Under the pieces are notes generated by a model, which did no database searches, was not told the origin of the DNA, and worked only from the letters and a program-made list of their open reading frames with translations. A program made the position numbers and the translations under genes. A DNA stretch of 64,000 nt. It comes from Leifsonia sp. 1010 (GTDB lineage: Bacteria; Actinomycetota; Actinomycetes; Actinomycetales; Microbacteriaceae). Positions 1 through 8,772 of the stretch are shown here, piece by piece (the first letter of the stretch is position 1; every line of letters begins with the position of its first letter). The stretch spans positions 434,001 to 498,000 of the forward strand of contig NZ_JAVDSL010000002.1 in assembly GCF_031455295.1 (NCBI RefSeq). The letters run 5' to 3'.

Positions 1-524
1 AGGGCGACGAGCTGGGGCTGCCGGAGGTCGAAGACCTTCCCGACGAGCTCCGCGAGGACCCGATGCACGAGCGCTCCGGCGGCGTCGATCCCGGTCGGGA
101 CGGCTGCCGGGTCCCGCTCCCGTGGCGGGGGACGCAGGCGCCGTTCGGATTCAGCCCCGAGGGAGCCGACGCCGAGCCGTGGCTGCCGCAGCCGGCCGGC
201 TGGTCGGCGCTGACCGTGCAGGCGCAACAGAGCGACCCCGCCTCCATGTTGTGGCTGTACCGGCAGGCGCTCCGGATCCGCCGCGCAGAGCCCGGCCTCG
301 GCGACGGACCGCTGACCTGGCTGGATGCGCCGGACGGTGTGCTGGCCTTCGCCCGCGGCGCCGCCTTCGCGAACGTCACCAACCTCTCCGCCGCTCCGGT
401 CGACCTCCCGGAGCACCAGGCGATCCTCCTCAGCAGCCGTCCGCTCATCGACGGGAAGCTGCCACCCGACTCGACGGTCTGGCTGCGGACGCAGCACCGG
501 CCGACGGGACACCTCGCCACCTGA
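1..524 (+). CDS. Alpha-glucosidase (GH13 family), C-terminal part only
   Basis: The reading frame is already open at base 3 and closes with TGA at 522-524, so the window starts inside the gene. The visible ~173 residues carry the acidic run GDELGLPEVEDLPDELRED, the segment RSGGVDPGRDGCRVPLPW and then a beta-rich tail. This matches the end of the (beta/alpha)8 barrel and the C-terminal domain of GH13 oligo-1,6-glucosidase/alpha-glucosidase enzymes. The catalytic Asp/Glu/Asp lie upstream and cannot be checked. It precedes a sugar ABC importer by 61 bp, which suggests that imported alpha-glucosides are hydrolysed in the cytoplasm. The family assignment is good; the exact substrate is inferred. 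Confidence 0.85.
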   Translation, partial: GDELGLPEVEDLPDELREDPMHERSGGVDPGRDGCRVPLPWRGTQAPFGFSPEGADAEPWLPQPAGWSALTVQAQQSDPASMLWLYRQALRIRRAEPGLGDGPLTWLDAPDGVLAFARGAAFANVTNLSAAPVDLPEHQAILLSSRPLIDGKLPPDSTVWLRTQHRPTGHLAT

Positions 525-526
525 AC

Positions 527-569
527 GCACCATCCACGCACTGCACCATCCACGCACTGCACCATCACT
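527..569 (+). repeat. 16-bp tandem repeat, about 2.6 copies
   Basis: The unit GCACCATCCACGCACT occurs at 527-542 and 543-558 and is followed by a partial copy at 559-569. It fills the gap between the alpha-glucosidase stop and the ribosome binding site (GAAAGGG, 571-577) of the sugar-binding protein. The core CTGCACCAYC recurs between two other operon genes at 14293-14322 (minus strand). Confidence 0.9.
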
Positions 570-585
570 CGAAAGGGTCCAGACA

Positions 586-1962
586 ATGAAGTCATCACTC
601 AGGATCACGGCGGTCGCCGCGGTCACCCTCGCCGGAGCGGGGCTCCTGGCCGGATGCTCGTCATCCGGCGGCGACTCCGGCGACGGGAAGGTCCACATCA
701 CCGTCGCCAGCCTCATCCCGGGCAGCGACAAGGCCGCGTTCACGGCCTTCGACGACCGGATCAAGGAGTTCGAGAAGGCCAACCCGAACATCGACATCAA
801 GTCCGAGGAGTACCAGTGGACGGGCCCGACCTTCGCGACCCAGCTCGCCGGCGGCACCCTCCCGGACGTCTTCAACGTTCCGTTCACCGACTCCCAGTCG
901 CTGCTCCAGGCGGGTCAGCTCGCCGACATCACCGCGGAGGTGAAGAAGCTGCCGTACGCGGACAAGTTCAACGAGAACGTGCTCGCGGTGGCGAAGTCCG
1001 GAGACAAGATCTACGGCATCCCGTACGGCCCGTACGCCATGGGGCTGTCGTACAACCGCGAGATCTTCCAGAAGGCCGGTCTCGACCCGGACAAGCCGCC
1101 GACGACCTGGGACGAGGTCCGTTCTGCCGCCAAGACCATCTCCGAGAAGGTTCCCGGTGTCGCCGGCTACATGCAGATGACGCAGGGCAACACCGGCGGA
1201 TGGGAGCTGACGACGACCGTGTACGCCCGCGGCGGCCGGATGGAGACCACCGACGGCGGGAAGACGAAGGTCACCACCGACAACCCGGTCACCAAGGAGG
1301 CGCTGCAGTGGCTGCACGACCTCCGGTGGGAGGACAACTCGGTCGGCAGCAACTTCCTGCTCGACTGGAGCGGCATCAACCAGGCGTTCGGCGCCGGGCA
1401 GATCGCCATGTACCCGTCCGGATCCGATGTACTCACCTCGCTGGTGCAGCAGAACAACGTCGACCCGGCGAACTACGGGCTGACGATGCTGCCGATCGAC
1501 TCGTCGAACAGTGACGCCGGCGTGCTCGTCGGCGGCAACGTCGCGGCCGTCAGCCCCAAGTCGTCGCAGGCCCAGAAGGAGGCCGCGGTGAAGTGGATTG
1601 ACTTCTACTACATGCAGAAACTGCTCGACAAGGACCAGGCGATCGCCGACGCGAAGGTGCTCGTGAAGTCCAACCAGCCGGTCGGCGTTCCCACCCTGCC
1701 GGTGTTCGACAAGGCCACCTACGACCAGAACATGGAGTGGATCAAGGGCGAGATCAACGTGCCGCAGGAGAACGTGGCGCCGTTCACCGACAAGATCTTC
1801 GACGCCAGCCTGGTTCCCGAGCCGAACAAGCACACGCAGGAGCTGTACGGCGCGCTCGACTCCGTCGTCCAGGCCGTGCTGACGGACAAGAACGCGGACA
1901 TCGACCAGCTGCTGAAGAAGGTCGACAGCGACATCCAGAAGCTCGTCGACGCCGACAAGTGA
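586..1962 (+). CDS. Sugar ABC transporter substrate-binding lipoprotein
   Basis: This 458-residue extracellular solute-binding protein belongs to the family-1 (maltose/multiple sugar) type. The N-terminus MKSSLRITAVAAVTLAGAG is a signal peptide ending in the lipobox LLAGC, so the mature protein is lipid-anchored. An ATG at 586 with GAAAGGG 9 nt upstream was chosen over a far longer in-frame extension that has no signal peptide. Two permease genes follow within 14 bp and an alpha-glucosidase precedes it, pointing to uptake of an alpha-linked di- or oligosaccharide such as maltose or trehalose. No ATPase gene is present here, so a shared MsiK-type ATPase elsewhere is likely (inference). Confidence 0.93.
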   Translation: MKSSLRITAVAAVTLAGAGLLAGCSSSGGDSGDGKVHITVASLIPGSDKAAFTAFDDRIKEFEKANPNIDIKSEEYQWTGPTFATQLAGGTLPDVFNVPFTDSQSLLQAGQLADITAEVKKLPYADKFNENVLAVAKSGDKIYGIPYGPYAMGLSYNREIFQKAGLDPDKPPTTWDEVRSAAKTISEKVPGVAGYMQMTQGNTGGWELTTTVYARGGRMETTDGGKTKVTTDNPVTKEALQWLHDLRWEDNSVGSNFLLDWSGINQAFGAGQIAMYPSGSDVLTSLVQQNNVDPANYGLTMLPIDSSNSDAGVLVGGNVAAVSPKSSQAQKEAAVKWIDFYYMQKLLDKDQAIADAKVLVKSNQPVGVPTLPVFDKATYDQNMEWIKGEINVPQENVAPFTDKIFDASLVPEPNKHTQELYGALDSVVQAVLTDKNADIDQLLKKVDSDIQKLVDADK

Positions 1963-1975
1963 CCGACACAGACAC

Positions 1976-2905
1976 GTGACAACACACGATCGACAGCTGA
2001 GTCGTCCCCGCCGCACACCCCTGACGTGGGTGCGCGGCGGGGGCCTCAGCTCCCTGCTGTTCCTGCTGCCGATGCTCCTGATCTTCGGCTTCTTCTCCTG
2101 GTGGCCCATCGTGCGGAGCGTCGTCATGAGCTTCCAGCACACCAACCTGGTGAGCGCGCCCACCTGGGTCGGCTGGGACAACTTCGTGCAGGTGGTGAAC
2201 GATCCGCTGTTCTGGACGGCGGTCGGGAACACCGCCTGGTTCGCCTTCCTCGCGCTGCTGCTCGGCTACCCCATCCCGCTGATCGCGGCGGTGCTGATGA
2301 GCGAGGTGAAGCGCGCGAAGGGCCTGTACAGCGCGCTCGCCTACCTGCCCGTGGTGGTACCGCCGGTGGTGGCGGTGCTGCTGTGGAAGTTCTTCTACGA
2401 CGCCCGCCCGGACGGCGTGTTCAACACGATCCTCGGCTGGGTCGGTATCCCGCCGCAGCCCTGGATCCAGTCGGCGACGCAGGCGATGCCGTCTCTCGTC
2501 GTCGAGGCGACCTGGGCTGCGGCGGGCGGAACGATCATCATCTACCTGGCCGCGATCACGGGGGTGGCGCCGGAGCTGTATGACGCGGCGGAGGTCGACG
2601 GCGCGGGCATCTGGCGCAAGATCTGGCACGTCACGCTGCCGCAGTTGCGCAGCGTCCTGCTGATCACGCTCATCCTGCAGATCATCGGCACGGCGCAGGT
2701 GTTCCTGGAGCCGTTCCTCTTCACCGGCGGCGGCCCGGTCGATTCGACCGTCACCATCCTGCTGCTCATCTACCGGTACGCGTTCCAGAACTCGCTCGGC
2801 GGCGACTACGGCGCCGCCACCGCGCTCAGTCTGATGCTGGCGGCGTTCCTCGCCGTGCTGTCCCTCGTGTACTTCCGCCTCACCAAGTCCTGGAGCCAGA
2901 ATTGA
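1976..2905 (+). CDS. Sugar ABC transporter permease (MalF/ThuF type)
   Basis: This 309-residue membrane protein starts with GTG 13 bp after the binding-protein stop. It has about six hydrophobic segments, beginning with LLFLLPMLLIFGFFSWWPIV near residue 30. The EAA loop is seen in YDAAEVDGAGIWRKIWHVTLP (written here only as the motif EVDGAG followed by W-x-x-I-x-x-V-x-L-P), the site that docks on the ATPase. It forms the inner-membrane channel with the next gene, whose start overlaps this stop by 4 bp, so the two are translationally coupled. Confidence 0.93.
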   Translation: MTTHDRQLSRPRRTPLTWVRGGGLSSLLFLLPMLLIFGFFSWWPIVRSVVMSFQHTNLVSAPTWVGWDNFVQVVNDPLFWTAVGNTAWFAFLALLLGYPIPLIAAVLMSEVKRAKGLYSALAYLPVVVPPVVAVLLWKFFYDARPDGVFNTILGWVGIPPQPWIQSATQAMPSLVVEATWAAAGGTIIIYLAAITGVAPELYDAAEVDGAGIWRKIWHVTLPQLRSVLLITLILQIIGTAQVFLEPFLFTGGGPVDSTVTILLLIYRYAFQNSLGGDYGAATALSLMLAAFLAVLSLVYFRLTKSWSQN

Positions 2906-3897
2906 CGACCTCGACCGAGCTGCCGCGCGAGGCGGCGGCCAACGCGCAGGAGCTCCTCGCGCCGGCTCCCCAGGAACCGGGCAAGCAGACGCGGACTCGA
3001 CGGCGGGAGCGAGAGGACGCGGGCGACCGCGGCATCCTCTCGATCTCCGACAGGCGGAAGCCCGGGGTGCGGTGGAGCGCACGCGTCATCCACGGCGCTC
3101 TGCTCGTCGTCCTCGTGATCGTCGGCCTCGGGCCGCTGCTCTGGCTCGCGAAGTCGGCCATCACGCCGACGGAGGACACTCTCCGCACGCCGATGGCGCT
3201 GTTCCCGAACGGGGTGGACTGGGCGAACCTGTCGACCGCGTGGTCGACGGTCCACATCGACGTGCAGTTCATGAACACGATCTGGGTCGCGGCCGGCTCG
3301 TGGGCGGCGCAGATCCTGGTGGCGACGACGGCCGGGTATGCGTTGAGCGTGCTCCGGCCGAAGTACGGGAAGGTGCTGTACGGCCTCATCCTGACGACGC
3401 TGTTCGTGCCGTCGGTAGTGCTGCTCGTTCCGTTGTACCTGACCATCCTGAACCCGCCGCTGCTCGGCCAGTCGCTCATCAACACGTTCTGGGCGGTGTG
3501 GCTGCCGGCCGGCGCGAGCGCCTTCAACGTCGTGCTCGTGAAACGGTTCTTCGACAACCTGCCCCGGGAGATCTTCGAGGCGGCTCGGACGGACGGGGCC
3601 GGGCCCTTCCGGTTGTTCTGGTCGATCGTGCTGCCGATGTCGAAGCCGATCCTCGGCGTGGTGTCCGTGTTCGCGATCATCGCGGCGTGGAAGGACTATC
3701 TGTGGCCGCTGCTCGTGCTGCGCGACCCGGCCATCCAACCGCTGTCGGTGCGGCTGCCCACGCTGCAGGCGGCGATCCAGCTGGATGTGTACCTCGCCGC
3801 CCTGGCGATCTCGACGCTCATCCCGATCGTGCTGTTCCTGGTGTTCCAGGGCCTGTTCCTGCGGAGCGCGGGGCTCGGCGGCGCCGTGAAGGGATGA
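2902..3897 (+). CDS. Sugar ABC transporter permease (MalG/ThuG type)
   Basis: This 331-residue permease begins with TTG overlapping the TGA of the upstream permease (TTGA). A charged cytoplasmic leader of about 60 residues, rich in Arg and Glu, precedes the first membrane segment (GALLVVLVIVGLGPLLWLAK). The EAA loop reads FEAARTDGAGPFRLFWSIVL, with the conserved D-G-A-G core. It ends the importer operon; the next gene appears to have its own promoter. The long polar N-terminal leader is somewhat unusual for this family. Confidence 0.92.
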   Translation: MTTSTELPREAAANAQELLAPAPQEPGKQTRTRRREREDAGDRGILSISDRRKPGVRWSARVIHGALLVVLVIVGLGPLLWLAKSAITPTEDTLRTPMALFPNGVDWANLSTAWSTVHIDVQFMNTIWVAAGSWAAQILVATTAGYALSVLRPKYGKVLYGLILTTLFVPSVVLLVPLYLTILNPPLLGQSLINTFWAVWLPAGASAFNVVLVKRFFDNLPREIFEAARTDGAGPFRLFWSIVLPMSKPILGVVSVFAIIAAWKDYLWPLLVLRDPAIQPLSVRLPTLQAAIQLDVYLAALAISTLIPIVLFLVFQGLFLRSAGLGGAVKG

Positions 3898-3908
3898 GAC
3901 GGCTGGGT

Positions 3909-3914
3909 TAGCAT
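3909..3914 (+). promoter_or_regulatory. -10 box for leaderless start at 3921
   Basis: TAGCAT ends 6 nt before the ATG at 3921, which puts the expected transcription start at the start codon. It implies that the GH3 gene is transcribed separately from the importer. Confidence 0.55.
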
Positions 3915-3920
3915 CGAGGG

Positions 3921-5108
3921 ATGCGCGCAGCCCGACGCCGGACGGCCGCGGTGGTCGCCGTGGCGCTCTCGGCGACCCTGCTGTCCGGGGTGCTGACCGG
4001 ATGCGTCGGCCCGGCGCCGGCCCACACTGCGGGCGGGACACGCACCGCCGCGGCTGTGCCGACTCCCTCGCCCACGCCGACGGTCGACCCGGTCGAGGCG
4101 TACGCACGGCAGCGGCTCGCCAACCTGACCCTGCGGCAGAAGGTCGCGAGCCTGTTCATGCTGCACACACCCGGCACCGACCCGGCGGCACTGCGCGGGT
4201 ACGTCGACCGGTACGGCGTCGGCGGCATGATCCTGATGGGCGACAACATCCCGGCGACCCCCGCCGAACTCGCCGCGCAGACGGCGGCCATGTCCGCATC
4301 CGATCCCGGCCTCCCTCCGCTGATCGGTGTGGACGAGGAGGGCGGCGACGTCACGCGTCTGGGCTGGGACGACCAGCCGGGCGCCGACACCCTGCGAGAC
4401 CAGGACCCGGCAGCGACGCGCGACGCCTTCGCCCGGCGCGCGACGCTCCTGAAGCAGGCCGGGATCTCCGTGAACTTCGGGACTGTCGCCGACGTCACCG
4501 CGGACCCGGCCTCCTTCATCGCCGACCGCGTGCTCGGGACGGACCCCGGCGCGGCGGCCGCCCGTGTCGCCGCCTCGGTTACGGGGGAGCGCGGGACGGT
4601 GCTGAGCACGCTCAAGCACTTCCCCGGCCACGGCGAGAGCGAGGCCGACTCGCACCACGCCGTGCCGTCGACCGCCGTCAGCAAGCAGGACTGGTCGACG
4701 CGGGACGCCCCGCCGTTCCAGGCGGGCATCTCCGCTGGAGCCGAGCTGGTGATGTTCGGGCACCTCGCCTATACCCAGGTGGATGCGGCGCCCGCGTCGC
4801 TCTCGGCGGCCTGGCACCGCATCCTGACCGATGAGCTCGGGTTCCGCGGCGCGAGCATCACCGACGACCTGCGGATGCTGCAGGACACGGGGCTGCCGCA
4901 GTACCAGGACCCGGGGGAGAACGCAGTGCAGGCGATCGCGGCGGGGAACACCATGGTGCTCGACGTGCTGCCGGCCGGAGGCGATCCGGATGCGCTCATC
5001 GATGCCGTCGTCACGGCTGTGCAGCAGGGACGCATCCCGGTCGCGCAGATCGACGCGGACGCGCTCAAGCTACTGGAGCTGCGCCGGTCGCTGTCCGCGG
5101 AAGAGTGA
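3921..5108 (+). CDS. Glycoside hydrolase family 3 lipoprotein (beta-N-acetylhexosaminidase-like)
   Basis: This 395-residue exported protein has a signal peptide ending at a lipobox-like LTGC (about residues 24-27), then a Pro/Thr-rich linker, then a GH3 N-terminal barrel. The NagZ-type signature KHFPGHGESEADSHH begins near residue 232, and its His in the flexible loop is the usual acid/base partner. IGVDEEGGDV earlier in the barrel is also typical. Most GH3 N-acetylglucosaminidases of this size act on muropeptides or chitobiose. The export signal suggests cell-wall turnover or scavenging outside the cytoplasm. The exact substrate is not shown by the sequence. Confidence 0.88.
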   Translation: MRAARRRTAAVVAVALSATLLSGVLTGCVGPAPAHTAGGTRTAAAVPTPSPTPTVDPVEAYARQRLANLTLRQKVASLFMLHTPGTDPAALRGYVDRYGVGGMILMGDNIPATPAELAAQTAAMSASDPGLPPLIGVDEEGGDVTRLGWDDQPGADTLRDQDPAATRDAFARRATLLKQAGISVNFGTVADVTADPASFIADRVLGTDPGAAAARVAASVTGERGTVLSTLKHFPGHGESEADSHHAVPSTAVSKQDWSTRDAPPFQAGISAGAELVMFGHLAYTQVDAAPASLSAAWHRILTDELGFRGASITDDLRMLQDTGLPQYQDPGENAVQAIAAGNTMVLDVLPAGGDPDALIDAVVTAVQQGRIPVAQIDADALKLLELRRSLSAEE

Positions 5109-5216
5109 CGCGTCAACTTTTTTCGCGAATCGCGGAATAGTCCGGGAGTCCATGCGCTTGCATGTATTCGACGCGGGGCGGATGGGCCGCCCGGCGCGCG
5201 ACTTCTAGGAGACACC
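5109..5216 (+). promoter_or_regulatory. Regulatory region upstream of the yceI-like gene
   Basis: This 108-bp gap holds a T6 run (5118-5123), the short palindrome CGCGAATCGCG (5124-5134) and an inverted repeat CATGC-GCTT-GCATG at 5151-5164. The last has the size of a MarR-type dimer site, but the regulator is unknown. A ribosome binding site (AGGAGA) precedes the GTG at 5217. Confidence 0.4.
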
Positions 5217-5765
5217 GTGACCATCGAGATCCCCGGCTACAAGGCAGGCACCTGGACCATCGACCCCGCCCACAGCGAGGTCGGCTTCAGCATCCGTCAC
5301 CTGATGATCAGCAAGGTGAAGGGCGTCTTCGAGAACTTCGACGCCACCTTCGTGACCGCCGAGAACCCGCTCGAGTCGAAGGTCACCGCGAAGGCCGACG
5401 TCGCCTCCATCAACACCAAGGACAAGAACCGCGACGCGCACCTCCGCACCGGCGACTTCTTCCTCGCCGAGGAGCACCCGACGATCGACTTCGTCTCGAC
5501 CGGCGTGCGCCACGAGAACGGCGAGTTCCTCGTCGACGGCGACCTCACCATCAAGGGCGTCACCAAGCCCGTCACCTTCGAGTTCGACTTCGGCGGCTTC
5601 GGCCAGGACCCGTACGGCAACTACAAGGCCGGCGCGACCGCGAAGACCAAGATCAACCGTGAGGACTTCGGCCTCACCTACAACGCCGCGCTCGAGACCG
5701 GCGGCATGCTGCTCGGCGACGAGGTCACCATCACCCTCGAGCTCCAGGCCGTCCTCGCCGCCTGA
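5217..5765 (+). CDS. YceI family protein
   Basis: This 182-residue protein matches the YceI lipocalin-like beta-barrel. The opening GTWTIDPAHSEVGFSIRHLM and the later segments LRTGDFFLAEEHPTIDF and LTIKGVTKPV are family hallmarks. YceI proteins bind isoprenoid or long-chain amphiphilic ligands. No signal peptide is present, so this copy is probably cytoplasmic, as is common in Actinobacteria. The GTG start is supported by AGGAGA. It stands alone as a single gene followed by a long palindrome (5801-5878). Confidence 0.93.
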   Translation: MTIEIPGYKAGTWTIDPAHSEVGFSIRHLMISKVKGVFENFDATFVTAENPLESKVTAKADVASINTKDKNRDAHLRTGDFFLAEEHPTIDFVSTGVRHENGEFLVDGDLTIKGVTKPVTFEFDFGGFGQDPYGNYKAGATAKTKINREDFGLTYNAALETGGMLLGDEVTITLELQAVLAA

Positions 5766-5800
5766 CCCTGCGCTTCGCGCCCCTGCCCCCAACGCCCCTC

Positions 5801-5878
5801 CGCCCACCGTCGAGTCCGCGCTTTTTGCACACGACGCGCCTCGTGCGCGTGCAAAGTTCGTGGACTCGACGGTGGGCG
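5801..5878. repeat. Family A intergenic palindrome, copy A1
   Basis: A perfect 17-bp outer stem pairs CGCCCACCGTCGAGTCC (5801-5817) with its complement at 5862-5878. An imperfect inner stem ends in TTTTGCAC/GTGCAAA around a loop containing CGACGCGC. It sits between convergent genes (yceI and the amine oxidase) and could act as a bidirectional terminator, although there is no U-tract after the stem. The arms match copy A2 at 40788-40861. Confidence 0.9.
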
Positions 5879-5896
5879 GGTTCGTTTAAGAAGGGG

Positions 5897-7285
5897 TCAG
5901 TGGCCGATGAGGGGGGAGAGGGTGCGCGCGATCACGGAGGCGCGGCGCGTGACGGACTCCTCCAGGTCGGCGGACTCCATCGCGACGAGGCCCGCGTTCG
6001 CCCCGGCGAACCGCAGCGGCTCGGGCTCCCACCGCGGTGAGCGGTGGCCGACCCACGGCAGCATGGTCAGGTCGGTGCGGGATCCGGTGAGCAGGTCCGC
6101 CAGCGTGCGCCCGGCCAGGTTCGTGGTGCTGAGCCCGTCGCCGACGTAACCGCCGGCCCAGGCCTCGCGCGCATCCCGGTCGTAGCCGACGCTCGCGTGC
6201 CAGTCGCGCGGGACCCCGAGCGGTCCGCCCCAGTGGTGCGTGATCCGGGCGCCCGCGGCGTCCGGGAAGAGGTCGTAGAGCGTGTGGATGAGGTGGTCGC
6301 GCACGCGCAATGACCGGTCGTATCCCGGCCGGATGGCGCTCCCCAGGTGGTACCGCGCGCCGCGGCCCCCGAACGCGAACCGGTTGTCGGCGGTCCGCTG
6401 CCCGTAGACGATGAGGTTCCGGAAGTCGGTGAACGTCTGCCCGTGCTCGATGCCGATGCGCTCCCACGTGGCGTCGGGCAGCGGCTCGGTCGCGATCATC
6501 AGCGAGTAGAGCGGGAGGATGCGGCGGCCCACCTGCGAAAGCTGCGAGCCGTACCCTTCCGTCGCATTGACCACGGTCCCGGCCCGGACCGTGCGCGCGG
6601 AACCGCCGGAGCGCACCTGCACCGTCCCCGCGTCCCACGACAGCACCTCCGTGCCCTCGGCGATGGTCGCTCCGCGGCGTTCGACGACCCGGGCGAGACC
6701 GCGCACCAACTTCGCCGGGTGGATGCGCGCGCAGGCCGGCGTGTATGTCGCGGCCAGCGCATCCGGCACCCCGAACTTCGAGCGGACCGTCTCGGTGCCC
6801 CACAGCGCCACGCGGTCGACGCGGTAGCGCTCCGACTCCTCGAACTCGGCGCGCGCGGCCGCGACCTGCGGCTTCGACCGGGCGAACGTCACCGTTCCGC
6901 CGCGGGCGAAGTCGATGTCGATGCCCTCGGTCTCGGCGACCCGCCCGACCTCGTCGACGGTGTCGACCATCGCCTGGCGCAGGCCCACGGCCGCATCCCG
7001 GCCGTATCGCGCCTCGAGCTTCGACGCCGACCACGGGAACAGCGACGAACACCAGCCGCCGTTGCGGCCGGACGCACCGAAACCGGCGACCTCCTTCTCC
7101 AGCAGCAGGATGCGCAGAGACGGATCGCGCTCCTGCAGGTAGTAGGCGGTCCAGAGGCCGGTGAGCCCGGCGCCCACGATCGCCACATCCACATCGGCGT
7201 CGGCGTCGAGACCGGACCGGGGGCGGAAGCCGTCCTCGTCGGCGGCGATGGAGTCGAACCAGAAGCCGACCGTGCGGTAGTCCAT
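5897..7285 (-). CDS. FAD-dependent amine oxidoreductase (PuuB/DAO family)
   Basis: This 462-residue flavoprotein has the dinucleotide-binding motif VAIVGAGLTGLWTAYYL near residue 33 and the covalent-flavin-family signature GFGASGRNGGWCSS near residue 68. It resembles gamma-glutamylputrescine oxidase and glycine/D-amino-acid oxidases. An AAGGAG ribosome binding site lies 5-10 nt upstream of the ATG at 7285. It is the last gene of a minus-strand set with an aminotransferase and an Lrp-type regulator, and a strong hairpin separates it from the aminotransferase. Context favours oxidation of putrescine or a related amine; the substrate is inferred. Confidence 0.85.
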   Translation of the reverse strand: MDYRTVGFWFDSIAADEDGFRPRSGLDADADVDVAIVGAGLTGLWTAYYLQERDPSLRILLLEKEVAGFGASGRNGGWCSSLFPWSASKLEARYGRDAAVGLRQAMVDTVDEVGRVAETEGIDIDFARGGTVTFARSKPQVAAARAEFEESERYRVDRVALWGTETVRSKFGVPDALAATYTPACARIHPAKLVRGLARVVERRGATIAEGTEVLSWDAGTVQVRSGGSARTVRAGTVVNATEGYGSQLSQVGRRILPLYSLMIATEPLPDATWERIGIEHGQTFTDFRNLIVYGQRTADNRFAFGGRGARYHLGSAIRPGYDRSLRVRDHLIHTLYDLFPDAAGARITHHWGGPLGVPRDWHASVGYDRDAREAWAGGYVGDGLSTTNLAGRTLADLLTGSRTDLTMLPWVGHRSPRWEPEPLRFAGANAGLVAMESADLEESVTRRASVIARTLSPLIGH

Positions 7286-7307
7286 TGCGCTCCTTCTCGT
7301 TAAGGCG

Positions 7308-7341
7308 CGAATCCGGGACCGCGTGAGCAGTCCCGGATTCG
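7308..7341 (-). other. Intercistronic hairpin between aminotransferase and amine oxidase
   Basis: A perfect 12-bp inverted repeat (CGAATCCGGGAC at 7308-7319, complement at 7330-7341) surrounds a 10-nt loop. It lies inside an apparent operon, just upstream of the oxidase ribosome binding site. It could be an attenuating terminator, an RNA processing site or an mRNA stabiliser. No T-run follows on the minus strand. Confidence 0.8.
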
Positions 7342-7354
7342 TCCTTTGGGGGTC

Positions 7355-8770
7355 TTACAGGTGGTTCGAAGCCTCCGTCAGCACCGATTCGAGGATCTGG
7401 CGGATCTCGACGAACTCGCTCGGGCCGATGGTGAGCGGCGGGGCGAGCTGCACCACGGGGTCTCCACGGTCGTCGGCGCGGCAGTACAGGCCGGCGTCGA
7501 ACAGGGCCTTCGACAGGAACCCGCGGAGCAGACGCTCCGACTCGTCGTCGTTGAAGGTCTCCTTGGTGTTCTTGTCCTTCACCAGCTCGATGCCGAAGAA
7601 GTAGCCGGCGCCGCGGACGTCGCCGACGATCGGCAGGTCGAGCAGCTTCTCGAGCTCGGCGCGGAACAGCGGGGAGTTCTCACGGACGCGCTCGTTGAGC
7701 TGCTCCTCCTCGAAGATGTCGAGGTTCTCCAGCGCCACCGCGGCCGAGACCGGGTGACCGCCGAACGTGTAGCCGTGGTAGAACGACGTGTTGCCGTGCT
7801 TGAAGGGCTCGTAGACGCGGTCGCTGATGATCGTCGCGCCGATGGGGGAGTACCCGCTGGTCATGCCCTTCGCGCAGGTGATCATGTCCGGGACGTAGCC
7901 GTACTCGTCGCACGCGAACATGTGGCCGATGCGGCCGAACGCGCAGATGACCTCGTCGCTGACCATGAGGACGTCGTACTTGTCGCAGATCTCACGGACG
8001 CGCTGGAAGTATCCGGGAGGCGGCGGGAAGCATCCACCCGAGTTCTGCACCGGCTCGAGGAAGATCGCCGCGACGGTGTCGGGACCCTCGAACTGGATCA
8101 TCTCCTCGATGCGGTTCGCCGCCCAGACGCCGAAGGCCTCGATGTCGTCGGTCGGCGCGCCCATCTCGCCCGCACGGTAGAAGTTGGTGTTCGGGACGCG
8201 GAACCCGCCGGGGGTGAGCGGCTCGAACATCTCCTTCATGGCCGGGATGCCGGTGATCGCCAGGGCGCCCTGCGGGGTGCCGTGGTAGGCGACGGCGCGC
8301 GACAGCACCTTGTGCTTGGTCGGCTTGCCCTGCAGCTTCCAGTAGTACTTGGCCAGCTTGAACGCGGTCTCGACCGCCTCACCGCCGCCCGTGGAGAAGA
8401 AGACGCGGTTGAGGTCGCCCGGCGCGTACGAGGCCAGCCGGTCGGCCAGCTCGATCGCGTTCGGGTGGGCGTACGACCAGATCGGGAAGAACGCCAGCTG
8501 CTCGGCCTGCTTCGCCGCCGTCTCGGCGAGGCGCTTGCGGCCGTGGCCCGCGTTCACCACGAAGAGTCCGGAGAGCCCGTCGATGTACTGCTTGCCGTGC
8601 GAGTCCCAGATGTGGTGGCCTTCGCCGCGCGTGATGATGGGGACGCCGTGGCCCTCTTCCATCACCGACTGGCGGGCGAAGTGCATCCAGAGGTGGTCGC
8701 GCGCCTTCGCCTGCAGCGCCGCCTCCTCGGCCGCGATCGGCTCGCCGAACGTTTCTACGGTTGTCGTCAT
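7355..8770 (-). CDS. Class III aminotransferase (putrescine/omega-amino acid:pyruvate type)
   Basis: This 471-residue PLP enzyme starts at the ATG at 8770 (MTTTVETFGEP), just after the regulator stop at 8773. The longer upstream frame lacks family similarity. Visible features are GHHIWDSHGKQYIDGLSGLF, the Gly/Thr phosphate-binding FFSTGGGEAVETAFKLAKYY, the cofactor Asp in VLMVSDEVICAFGR and the Schiff-base Lys in MITCAKGMTSGY. This form is typical of omega-aminotransferases that move amino groups from putrescine, cadaverine or beta-alanine to pyruvate. Neighbouring oxidase and aldehyde dehydrogenase genes support amine catabolism. Confidence 0.88.
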   Translation of the reverse strand: MTTTVETFGEPIAAEEAALQAKARDHLWMHFARQSVMEEGHGVPIITRGEGHHIWDSHGKQYIDGLSGLFVVNAGHGRKRLAETAAKQAEQLAFFPIWSYAHPNAIELADRLASYAPGDLNRVFFSTGGGEAVETAFKLAKYYWKLQGKPTKHKVLSRAVAYHGTPQGALAITGIPAMKEMFEPLTPGGFRVPNTNFYRAGEMGAPTDDIEAFGVWAANRIEEMIQFEGPDTVAAIFLEPVQNSGGCFPPPPGYFQRVREICDKYDVLMVSDEVICAFGRIGHMFACDEYGYVPDMITCAKGMTSGYSPIGATIISDRVYEPFKHGNTSFYHGYTFGGHPVSAAVALENLDIFEEEQLNERVRENSPLFRAELEKLLDLPIVGDVRGAGYFFGIELVKDKNTKETFNDDESERLLRGFLSKALFDAGLYCRADDRGDPVVQLAPPLTIGPSEFVEIRQILESVLTEASNHL

Positions 8771-8772
8771 GG

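Noticed and set aside
5114-5134. Rho-independent terminator after the GH3 gene
   Set aside because: A T6 run is present, but the preceding TGACGCGTCA palindrome has no loop, so it would not fold as a terminator stem.
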